From contig CALFOF010000120.1 in NCBI GenBank assembly GCA_937919075.1, forward strand, positions 1 through 5,612: a stretch of DNA of 5,612 bases, given 5' to 3'. Shown here piece by piece: positions 1 through 5,612 of this stretch. A program made the position numbers and the translations under genes. Origin of the DNA: an uncultured Cyanobium sp. (GTDB lineage: Bacteria > Cyanobacteriota > Cyanobacteriia > PCC-6307 > Cyanobiaceae). The notes below the pieces were generated by a model. The model did no database searches and was not told the origin of the DNA. It was given only the letters and a program-made list of their open reading frames with translations. Numbering within the stretch: the first letter of the stretch is position 1; each line of letters opens with the position of its first letter.

Positions 1-764
1 GCGCCGCGCACCGTGGTGCCGGCGGTGGCCACCACAGCCAGCACGGGCCGGCCGGCCCGGCGCAGCTCAGCGAGCGCCTCCTCCAGCCGCGCCGGATCCA
101 GCCGCCCTGCCGCATCGGTGGGCAGCCGCAGCAAGGCCTCGGGCGGCAGCCCCATCACCAGCACGGCTTTGTCCAGCGACACATGGGCATCTGTGCTGGT
201 CAGCACCACCGCATCTGCGCGGTGCTGCAGGCCGCGGCTCTGGCGCGCCGTGACCAGCGCCATCAGGTTGCTGAGGCTGCCGCCGCTGGCAGGGATGCCG
301 CCGGCGGCGTCCCCTAGCCCGAGGCGACGGGCCAGCCAGCCACACAGGCCCCGCTCGAGGCGGCTGAGCGATGGGGAGAGCTCTTCCGAGAGCAGGTTGT
401 TGTTGAGACCGGCGCAGACCAGATCCCCCACCAGCGAAGCGGTGAGCGGCGGCGGATCGAGATGGGCCAGGGCTCCGGGATGGTTGGGGTTGTAGGCGCC
501 ATCCATCAACATCTGCAGATCGGCCAGCAGGGTGGTGCCATCCAGGCCGTGGTGGCGGGGCTCCAGCTCCGGCAGCAGGCTCAGACCGGGGAGCGGCGGG
601 CGGCTGGTGGCTGTGCCGAGCCACTGGCAGAGCTGTTGCACCGCCCCGGTGAGAAACGCTTCCAGCAGCGGGTCGGCCTGGCCTGGCGCCGCGAACGGCA
701 ACGGATCGAGCGCCTTGTGCAGGTGTGGCGTGACGGCCAACGGTGGTGCTGGAAGGGGCTTCAT
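1..764 (-). CDS. Group II pyridoxal-phosphate-dependent decarboxylase, N-terminal part (cut by the left edge)
   Basis: Reading the minus strand from the ATG at 764 gives an open frame of 254 full codons that leaves the window without a stop. Family features seen: NNNLLSEELSPSLSRLERGL at residues 121-140, ASGGSLSNLMAL at 159-170 (phosphate-contact region), TDAHVSLDKA with His194 where the family places the histidine stacking on the PLP ring, and VVATAGTTVRG at 244-254. The family decarboxylates amino acids such as 2,4-diaminobutyrate, glutamate or aromatic amino acids in the cytoplasm. The Schiff-base lysine and most substrate-determining residues lie beyond the edge, so the substrate cannot be named; the NNNLLSEELSP region resembles the diaminobutyrate/aromatic decarboxylase branch more than GadB (inference). 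A purine-rich AAGGGAGA abuts the start, which is closer than an ideal ribosome binding site. The gene is divergent from tadA. Confidence 0.88.
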   Translation of the reverse strand, partial: MKPLPAPPLAVTPHLHKALDPLPFAAPGQADPLLEAFLTGAVQQLCQWLGTATSRPPLPGLSLLPELEPRHHGLDGTTLLADLQMLMDGAYNPNHPGALAHLDPPPLTASLVGDLVCAGLNNNLLSEELSPSLSRLERGLCGWLARRLGLGDAAGGIPASGGSLSNLMALVTARQSRGLQHRADAVVLTSTDAHVSLDKAVLVMGLPPEALLRLPTDAAGRLDPARLEEALAELRRAGRPVLAVVATAGTTVRG

Positions 765-832
765 TCTCCCTTGCCGTCCCTCAACATGGAGGCACTGGCA
801 CGCTGGGTGCCCCACCCGGCCGCCGCAGCGCT

Positions 833-1363
833 GTGCTGAACCCCCCGCCCATTCCTGCCGCGCAGCAGCGCCTTTGGATGGAGCGGTTGCTGCGCCAGGC
901 CCGCCGCGCCGGTGACAGGGGAGAAATCCCAGTGGCGGCTGTGGTTCTCGATGCGCAAGGGCGCTGCCTTGGCTGGGGCAGCAACCGTCGCCAGCTGGAT
1001 CACGATCCGCTCGGCCATGCCGAGCTCGTGGCGCTGAGCCAGGCCGCGGCCCTGCGCGGCAGCTGGCGCTTCAACGACTGCAGCTTGATCGTGACGCTCG
1101 AACCCTGCCCGATGTGCGCCGGCGCATTGGTGCAGGCCCGCATGGGGCGGGTGCTGTTCGCCGCCGAGGACGCCAAGCGTGGGGCCTTGGGCGGCACCTT
1201 GGACCTGGCCCGCCACCCGAGCGCGCACCACCACATGGAGGTGGAGGGCGGCTTGCTGGCAGAACAGGCCAGCCGGCTGCTGGCGGACTGGTTCAGGCAG
1301 CGGCGGCAGCGACAGCCGTGCGACCAGACTGGAACGACGGCAGCTCCGTCTCCAGCAGATTGA
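833..1363 (+). CDS. tadA: tRNA-specific adenosine deaminase TadA
   Basis: TadA is a zinc-dependent deaminase that converts A34 to inosine in the anticodon of tRNA-Arg(ACG), letting one tRNA read several CGN codons. With the start used here the protein has 176 residues. It carries GHAELVAL with zinc ligand His62 and proton-shuttle Glu64, and TLEPCPMCAGAL with zinc ligands Cys92 and Cys95. EIPVAAVV and RVLFAAEDAKRGALGG match the rest of the fold, and the spacing equals that of E. coli TadA. The start is uncertain. GTG at 833 keeps the helix containing RLWMERLLRQARRAG, which aligns with the E. coli N-terminus. ATG at 878 would cut that helix, and ATG at 743 would run back over the divergent decarboxylase gene. 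No good ribosome binding site decides the matter. The C-terminal tail after RQRRQR (about 15 residues) exceeds the usual family end and lies on top of the convergent aminotransferase gene. Confidence 0.93.
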   Translation: MLNPPPIPAAQQRLWMERLLRQARRAGDRGEIPVAAVVLDAQGRCLGWGSNRRQLDHDPLGHAELVALSQAAALRGSWRFNDCSLIVTLEPCPMCAGALVQARMGRVLFAAEDAKRGALGGTLDLARHPSAHHHMEVEGGLLAEQASRLLADWFRQRRQRQPCDQTGTTAAPSPAD

Positions 1364-2489
1364 GCAGCAGATCGACGTTTTCGGCGCGGCTGTTGTAGCC
1401 CATCAGGCCGATGCGCCACACCGAGCCGGCCAGGGCACCGAGCCCGCCGCCCACTTCGATGCCGTGGCGGTTCAGCAGATGCAGGCTGAAGGCCTTGCCA
1501 TCCACGCCTTCGGGAATGCGCACCGTGGTGAGCGTGGGCAGCCGCAGCGGTTCCGGCACATGCAGCTCAAGGCCGAGGCGCTCCAGCCCGTTCCAGAGGC
1601 GCTCGGCGTTGCTGCGGTGACGGGCCCAAGCGTGCTCCAGCCCTTCCTCGGCCAGCAGGCGCAGCGCTTCGCGCATGCCGAAGTTCATGTTCACCGGAGC
1701 CGTGTGGTGGTACACGCGGTTGCTGCCCCAGTACTGGTTGAGCAGCGAGACATCCAGGTACCAGTTGGGCACCTTGCCGCTGCGGGCCGCCAACTTAGCT
1801 TCGGCCCGAGGGCCCATCGTGAACGGACCAAGACCGGGGGGGCAGCTCAACCCCTTCTGGCTGCAGCTGTAGGCGAGATCCACGCCCCAGGCGTCGAGAT
1901 GCACCGGCAAGGCACCGAGCGAGGTGACCGTATCGAGCAGCAGGAGGCAATCGTGGCGGCGGCAGAGATCGCCGATGCCTTCCATCGGCTGGCATACGCC
2001 GGTGGAGGTTTCGGCATGCACGAGCGCCAGGATCGTCGGCTGGTGCAGTGCCATGGCCGCTTCCAGCTCCTCCAGGCTGAAGGCTTCCCCCCAGGGGCGC
2101 TCGATCGTGACTACCTCGGCGCGGTAGCGCTGGGCCATATCGACGAGCCGCAGGCCGAAGTACCCCTTCACCGCCACGAGCACCTTGTCGCCCGGCTCGA
2201 TGGTGTTGGCCAGGGTGGCTTCCATGGCGGCACTGCCGGTGCCGCTCATCGGAATGGTGAGGCGGTTGTCGGTCTGCCAGGCGTACCGCAGCAGTTCCTG
2301 CACCTCGCCCATCAGCTCGATGTAGATCGGGTCGAGGTGACCGATCGGCGTACGGGCCAGCGCAGCCAGCACCGTGGGATGGGCATTCGACGGCCCTGGG
2401 CCCAGCAGCAGGCGATCGGGGGTGGCGATCGGGTCCAAGGGGAGCCGATGACAATCGTTCACCGGGAGATCGGAAGACTGTGTGACCAA
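1293..2489 (-). CDS. Class V aminotransferase, alanine/serine-glyoxylate type
   Basis: This is a fold-type I PLP enzyme of the alanine-glyoxylate/serine-glyoxylate aminotransferase family. In cyanobacteria it is expected to turn photorespiratory glyoxylate into glycine; older annotations call it 'soluble hydrogenase 42 kDa subunit'. The 398 residues show LLLGPGPSNAHP at 27-38, SGTGSAAMEA at 82-91 (PLP phosphate), HAETSTG at 158-164, Asp186 in LLLDTVTS (pyridine nitrogen), Lys212 in SCSQKGLSCPPGLG (Schiff base), and WRIGLMGYN with Arg359 (substrate carboxylate). All key residues are present, so it should be active. No ATG is available near the expected N-terminus: TTG at 2489 is the longest choice, GTG at 2462 and TTG at 2438 are alternatives, and an in-frame stop lies upstream at 2523-2525. 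The last 11 residues (SGRTAVAAAAA) look like an extension past the family end and overlap tadA. It may be cotranscribed with apcF, 80 bp upstream. Confidence 0.93.
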   Translation of the reverse strand: MVTQSSDLPVNDCHRLPLDPIATPDRLLLGPGPSNAHPTVLAALARTPIGHLDPIYIELMGEVQELLRYAWQTDNRLTIPMSGTGSAAMEATLANTIEPGDKVLVAVKGYFGLRLVDMAQRYRAEVVTIERPWGEAFSLEELEAAMALHQPTILALVHAETSTGVCQPMEGIGDLCRRHDCLLLLDTVTSLGALPVHLDAWGVDLAYSCSQKGLSCPPGLGPFTMGPRAEAKLAARSGKVPNWYLDVSLLNQYWGSNRVYHHTAPVNMNFGMREALRLLAEEGLEHAWARHRSNAERLWNGLERLGLELHVPEPLRLPTLTTVRIPEGVDGKAFSLHLLNRHGIEVGGGLGALAGSVWRIGLMGYNSRAENVDLLLNLLETELPSFQSGRTAVAAAAA

Positions 2490-2569
2490 GGCCTGCGGGG
2501 CGTCAGAGAAGTGGGTTGAAGCCTACCCAGAAGCCAGAGCTGGCCTTGGGCAACCGGCTCGGAGCGGAT

Positions 2570-3088
2570 TCAGCGGCAGCGCACGTCGAGCGCGGACAGG
2601 CCACGGACCATGTGATCGAAGGGGACACGCACCAGCGGAGCAGGATCGAAACCGGCCTCAGCCAGCCGCTCCATCACCACATCGGCCAGCAGGGTGATGC
2701 TGCGCACCGTGGGGCCCGTCGGCACTCCCAGGCTCTTGTAGGTGTCGTCGAGGCCGTTCAGGACCCGTTCGTTGAGGATCGTGGCGTCGTCGGCGATCAG
2801 GGCGTAGCTGGCATAGCGCAGGAAATAGTCCATGTCCCGCAGGCAGGCCGCCAGGCGCCGGGTGGTGTAAGCATTCCCGCCGGGCAGCAGCAGTTCGGGA
2901 TCCTGTTCAAACAGACGCCGGCTGGCCTCACGCACGATGTCGGTGGCCCCCTGGTTGATGAGCTCCACCGCCATCAGCCGTTGTTCGCCTTCCGCCAGGT
3001 AGGCGGAAATGCGATCGATCGCGTTCCGATCGAAATAGCGCCCCAGCTGGTCATACCGGCCGATCAGACCGGTGATGGCATCGCGCAT
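2570..3088 (-). CDS. apcF: Allophycocyanin beta-18 subunit ApcF (phycobilisome core)
   Basis: ApcF replaces one ApcB in the phycobilisome core trimer that contains the core-membrane linker, and it helps pass excitation energy to the photosystems. The 172-residue product begins MRDAITGLIGRYDQ, the usual ApcF N-terminus, which is why the internal ATG at 3088 was chosen over the open frame continuing upstream. The globin-like phycobiliprotein fold is intact. Cys82 in ACLRDMDYFLRYASYAL is the phycocyanobilin attachment site. Asn72 in PGGNAYTTRR is the asparagine gamma-N-methylated in beta-type subunits. NERVLNGLDDTYKSLGVP and the PFDHM C-terminal segment also match ApcF. Length is close to the usual 169 or so. 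The gene stands apart from any other phycobilisome gene in this window, lies 80 bp upstream of the aminotransferase on the same strand, and is divergent from the glutamine synthetase-like gene. No strong ribosome binding site precedes it. Confidence 0.93.
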   Translation of the reverse strand: MRDAITGLIGRYDQLGRYFDRNAIDRISAYLAEGEQRLMAVELINQGATDIVREASRRLFEQDPELLLPGGNAYTTRRLAACLRDMDYFLRYASYALIADDATILNERVLNGLDDTYKSLGVPTGPTVRSITLLADVVMERLAEAGFDPAPLVRVPFDHMVRGLSALDVRCR

Positions 3089-3299
3089 GACGTTGAAATC
3101 GACGCACCTGGGCTGGAAGCTAGCACTGTGAAATGCCCAGAACCCTGTCCTGCTGAGGGATCTGCCGAATCTGACAGAAACGGTTACGCAGGCCGTTCCG
3201 GCTGTTTCCACTCCGCCGGTGCCATCGGGTCCGGGGTCATGCTGGCTACAGGTTTCTCGCGTGCGCTCGTCTGCCTGCCCCTTCGCCCATGGCCCTGAC
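3089..3299. other. Divergent spacer between apcF and the glutamine synthetase-like gene
   Basis: This 211-bp non-coding stretch must hold the promoters for apcF (leftward) and the glutamine synthetase-like gene (rightward). No convincing -35/-10 pair, ribosome binding site or complete NtcA operator was found by eye. The only NtcA-like element is a half match at 3174-3187. The right end contains the tandem start-codon duplication described separately. Confidence 0.5.
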
Positions 3300-3310
3300 A
3301 TGGCTCTGAC
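3289..3310 (+). repeat. 11-bp tandem duplication of a start-codon segment, with a micro-ORF
   Basis: ATGGCCCTGAC at 3289-3299 is followed directly by ATGGCTCTGAC at 3300-3310: two 11-bp units differing at one base. The second unit is the start of the glutamine synthetase-like gene (MALT). The first unit also encodes MALT but is in another frame because 11 is not a multiple of three. It opens a six-codon ORF (MALTWL) that stops at 3307-3309, inside the main gene. The repeat is seen directly; any effect on translation is inference. Confidence 0.85.
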
Positions 3311-4607
3311 CGTCGATGACATCCTGCGCCGGCTGCGGGATGAGGCGATCGAACGGGTCGACCTCGGTGTCTGCGACCTGGCTGGCCGCTGGCATCACCT
3401 CACCGTGGCGGCCGAGTTGATCCAGCCGTCCAGCTTCAGCGATGGCCTTGCCTACGCGGACCTTCCCATCGATGGCTTCGGCGCGGGCGCAATCCTGGCC
3501 GGACTGGGCGGGGAGCCTGTTGCGGCAGGGGATCAGCAGGAACTGGTGGTGGTGCCCGATCCCGCTACTGCCTGGCGTGATCCGTTCCTGCCCACCGCGC
3601 CGCTCAGCTTGTTTGGTTGGATGCGCTGCCGCTCCGCTGGCCATCCCGGTTGCGCCCGCTCGCTGGCCAGCCGCGCCACTGACGCGCTGGCCAGCTCCGG
3701 CCTGGCGGACACGGCCCTGTTCCAGGTGGCTCCGCACCTGCTGCTGCGTGGTGCTGGCGATCGCTCCGCCGGCAGGATCCCTCTGGGGGAGCACGGACCG
3801 GCCGCGGCGCTGCCGGAGCGGTCGCTGGCCTTCCGCAATGAACTGCTCTCGCTGCTGGGCGCTCCGGCCCCCCTGCAGGCCGCAGAGCTGCTTCCCGCCG
3901 CCGATGGCCTGCTGCGGTTGGGCTACACCTCCCATCACCTGGCCGCCTGCTGCGGGCTGTCCGCGGCCCTGGTGGCGGCGGAAAGGCCAGCGGAGACGGC
4001 CGGTTGCCTGCCGGTGAGCCAGAGCCTGCGCAAGGCCCGCCTGCCACTGTTCTACGGCGAAGGCACCCGCGCCGATCTCTCTCAGACGGCCCGCTGGTAC
4101 ATCGGTGGTCTGTTGCAGCACGCCCCGGCGCTGCTGGCCCTCACCCGCACAGGCGCCGGTGCCGAGGGCCGCTGGGGCGGCGCTGGCGATGCCGCGCCAT
4201 GGCGCCGGGCCTACGCGCCGGGGATCGGCGGCACCGTGGTGGGTCTGCCGGTGGCCCGGCCCACACCGGCCAGCCAGCGTCTGGCCTACGTGGCCTGTGA
4301 GGCCGCTGCCAATCCCTACCTGGCCTGGAGCGCCCTGCTGCTGGCGGGCCTTGATGGCATCCGTCGCCAGATCGACCCCGGCGGGATCCTGGCGATCGAC
4401 GCGCCCCATCCGCCGGAGGGCCAGCCAGACCCATTCCCGCCGCTGCCCACCCACCTGCATGGCGCGCTGGACGCGCTGGCGGCGGACCAAGCCTTCCTGC
4501 TGGAGGGTGATGTGTTCAGCAGCGACTGGATTGCCGGCTGGATCGAGCGGCAACGGCGGCGGGTGCGGCTTCCCTTGCCTGAGGCGGAGCCTCTGCGTCC
4601 GACCTGA
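3300..4607 (+). CDS. Glutamine synthetase-like protein lacking catalytic residues (probable pseudoenzyme)
   Basis: The 435-residue product aligns along its length with cyanobacterial type I glutamine synthetase (about 470 residues). Retained: N-terminal MALTVDDILRRLRDEAIERV and WHHLTV; PDPATAWRDPF at 86-96; YIGGLLQHAPALLAL at 267-281; NPYLAW at 338-343 followed by LLAGLDGIRRQIDPG; AFLLEGDVFSSDWIAGWI at 398-415. Lost by manual alignment to GlnA: the DGSSI ammonium-site Asp becomes Ala52; the metal-ligand pair in PEAEFF becomes Ala144 and His146; the Glu of QCELGF becomes Arg206; NGSGMHTH becomes TAGCLPVS at 233-240, removing the metal histidine; the flap glutamate of GYEAP is replaced; the arginines of NRSASIRIP become Gly; EFR becomes AYV. 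Active-site loops are shortened and the C-terminal tail ending in LYYDC is gone. The frame is intact, so it is probably selected for a non-catalytic role (inference). The ATG at 3300 matches the GlnA N-terminus; 3219 is an upstream in-frame alternative. No clear ribosome binding site. Confidence 0.85.
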   Translation: MALTVDDILRRLRDEAIERVDLGVCDLAGRWHHLTVAAELIQPSSFSDGLAYADLPIDGFGAGAILAGLGGEPVAAGDQQELVVVPDPATAWRDPFLPTAPLSLFGWMRCRSAGHPGCARSLASRATDALASSGLADTALFQVAPHLLLRGAGDRSAGRIPLGEHGPAAALPERSLAFRNELLSLLGAPAPLQAAELLPAADGLLRLGYTSHHLAACCGLSAALVAAERPAETAGCLPVSQSLRKARLPLFYGEGTRADLSQTARWYIGGLLQHAPALLALTRTGAGAEGRWGGAGDAAPWRRAYAPGIGGTVVGLPVARPTPASQRLAYVACEAAANPYLAWSALLLAGLDGIRRQIDPGGILAIDAPHPPEGQPDPFPPLPTHLHGALDALAADQAFLLEGDVFSSDWIAGWIERQRRRVRLPLPEAEPLRPT

Positions 4608-4714
4608 GCACACCTTTGTTCCTGTTTGGCCAGGGGAAAGGAACGCTGTCGCTCGCGGCCTCCGCGGCGATCCGCTGGAATGAGGCGAGTGTGAAGGGAT
4701 GTTCCCGCGCCGCC

Positions 4715-5612
4715 ATGCCCGATGCCGTGAGCAAGCTCGCGTACCAGACGCTTCAGCAAGGCAAGAGCCTGGTGGGGTTGGCGCACAAGGAGCTGAGCAC
4801 CCGCCTGGGTCAGCTGCTGGCCGCCGATGGCGGCCCCAAGACCGTGCCGGTGCCGCCGGAGATGCTCAACCAGCTGCGCGCGTCGATGGACCGGCTGCTG
4901 GAACTCGACTGGCAGGAAGCCGAGCGGGGGGTGTATCCGGCCTCGCTCCTGTTCGATGCTCCCTGGCTCGACTGGGCCACCCGCTATCCGCTGGTGTGGC
5001 TCGACCTGCCGAACATCTGGAGCCGCCGCAGCCAGCGCAACGTCCGTGACCTGCCGCGTGACGTGGAGCCGGAGAATTACCCCGGCTACTACCTGCAGAA
5101 CTTCCACCACCAGACCGACGGCTACCTCAGCGACCACTCCGCCGCGCTCTACGACCTGCAGGTGGAAATCCTGTTCAACGGCACCGCTGATCCGATGCGA
5201 CGCCGTTTGTTGGCGCCCCTGCAGCGGGGCCTGCGCGCCTTCGAAGGTCGCCGCCCGGGCCAGCTGCGGGTGCTCGATGTGGCCGCCGGCACGGGCCGCA
5301 CCCTGCGCCAGTTGCGCGGGGCCCTGCCCGGGGTGCAGTTGGTGGGGGTAGATCTTTCTGCGGCCTATCTGCGCGAAGCCAACCGTTGCCTGAGTCAGCT
5401 GCCGGGCGAGCTCCCCCAGTTGGTGCAGGGCAATGCCGAGGCGCTGCCGTTTGCCGATGGCTCGTTTCAGGCCGTCACCTGCGTGTTCCTGCTTCATGAA
5501 CTCCCCGCCGAGGCGCGGCAGAACGTGATCAACGCCTGCTTCAAGGTGCTGGAGCCCGGCGGGGTGCTGTTGCTGGCCGACTCGATCCAGCTGGCCGATT
5601 CGCCCCAGTTCT
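4715..5612 (+). CDS. Class I SAM-dependent methyltransferase with long N-terminal extension (cut by the right edge)
   Basis: The frame from the ATG at 4715 stays open for 299 codons and leaves the window. A Rossmann methyltransferase domain starts near residue 184. Motif I is LRVLDVAAGTGRTL at 184-197 (SAM-binding glycine loop). The acidic end of strand 2 is LVGVDLS at 209-215, whose Asp should hold the SAM ribose. NAEALPFADGSFQAV at 240-254 is the motif II region, followed by VFLLHELP and VLEPGGVLLLAD, as in UbiE-like enzymes. The first 180 or so residues are not a domain I recognise. They contain a tryptophan/tyrosine-rich stretch (YPLVWLDLPNIWSRRSQRN at 91-109) and NFHHQTDGYLSDHSAALYD at 129-147, just before the catalytic domain. 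Substrate unknown. GTG at 4691 is an in-frame upstream alternative start. A 107-bp gap separates it from the preceding gene, so cotranscription is possible but unproven. Confidence 0.85.
   Translation, partial: MPDAVSKLAYQTLQQGKSLVGLAHKELSTRLGQLLAADGGPKTVPVPPEMLNQLRASMDRLLELDWQEAERGVYPASLLFDAPWLDWATRYPLVWLDLPNIWSRRSQRNVRDLPRDVEPENYPGYYLQNFHHQTDGYLSDHSAALYDLQVEILFNGTADPMRRRLLAPLQRGLRAFEGRRPGQLRVLDVAAGTGRTLRQLRGALPGVQLVGVDLSAAYLREANRCLSQLPGELPQLVQGNAEALPFADGSFQAVTCVFLLHELPAEARQNVINACFKVLEPGGVLLLADSIQLADSPQF

Noticed and set aside
1268..1284. Hairpin GCCAGC-CGGCT-GCTGGC just past the aminotransferase stop
   Set aside because: It lies inside the tadA coding sequence, is short, and has no T-run on the minus strand; it may be codon-driven.
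1179..2519. 446-codon open frame on the plus strand opposite the aminotransferase
   Set aside because: Antisense shadow; the minus-strand protein has clear class V aminotransferase motifs throughout.
3174..3187. NtcA-like element ACA-N8-TAC (consensus GTA-N8-TAC) between apcF and the glutamine synthetase-like gene
   Set aside because: Only the TAC half matches, and no -10 element at the expected distance stands out, so it is within chance expectation. Tempting because of the glutamine synthetase context.
3089..3322. Possible 78-residue N-terminal extension of ApcF to an ATG at 3322
   Set aside because: The extension has no phycobiliprotein similarity and would overlap the divergent gene; the family N-terminus MRDA begins at 3088.
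3757..3764. Single GCGATCGC octamer (HIP1 of many cyanobacteria)
   Set aside because: One copy in a 5.6-kb GC-rich sequence is not enrichment and says little about lineage.
3246..4613. 455-codon open frame on the minus strand opposite the glutamine synthetase-like gene
   Set aside because: The translation is low-complexity, rich in Gln, Arg, Gly and Ala, and has no family motif. It is an antisense shadow produced by G/C-biased third positions of the real gene.
4618..4644. Inverted repeat GTTCCT/AGGAAC after the glutamine synthetase-like gene, considered as a terminator
   Set aside because: Six-base stem with a 15-base loop and no following T-run; not a credible intrinsic terminator. A second short GC hairpin at 4654-4666 also lacks a T-tract.
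4316..5497. 393-codon open frame on the minus strand across the end of the glutamine synthetase-like gene and the methyltransferase
   Set aside because: It spans two recognisable plus-strand genes and has shadow-like composition without motifs.

Overview
The window looks like the chromosome of a high-GC picocyanobacterium, a Cyanobium- or Synechococcus-like lineage. The evidence is a clear allophycocyanin beta-18 gene (apcF), which implies phycobilisomes. Strongly G/C-biased third codon positions and a class V aminotransferase of the cyanobacterial type once called 'soluble hydrogenase subunit' fit the same assignment. The lineage is inferred from protein character alone; no database was searched.

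Layout from left to right. (1) The N-terminal 255 residues of a group II PLP-dependent decarboxylase on the minus strand, running off the left edge. (2) Divergent from it, tadA, the tRNA adenosine deaminase. (3) Convergent with tadA and overlapping its 3' end by 71 bp, an alanine/serine-glyoxylate-type aminotransferase on the minus strand. (4) 80 bp upstream of that, on the same strand, apcF. (5) Across a 211-bp divergent spacer, a 435-residue protein on the plus strand that is recognisably a type I glutamine synthetase by its remaining sequence but has lost essentially all catalytic residues. (6) Downstream on the plus strand, a class I SAM-dependent methyltransferase with a long N-terminal extension, cut by the right edge.

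Most of the window is housekeeping: tRNA wobble modification, photorespiratory transamination and a phycobilisome core subunit. The unusual item is the glutamine synthetase-like gene. Its frame is intact and its C-terminal half keeps family signatures such as YIGGLLQHAPALLAL and NPYLAW. The positions expected to bind metal, ammonium, glutamate and ATP are replaced or deleted. It is best read as a pseudoenzyme that may regulate or scaffold something, not as a working GlnA. It begins with an 11-bp tandem duplication of its own start region, which creates a tiny overlapping out-of-frame ORF.

No tRNA, rRNA, CRISPR array, insertion sequence or convincing intrinsic terminator was seen. No gene-free stretch exceeds 300 bases; the longest is the 211-bp spacer between apcF and the glutamine synthetase-like gene.
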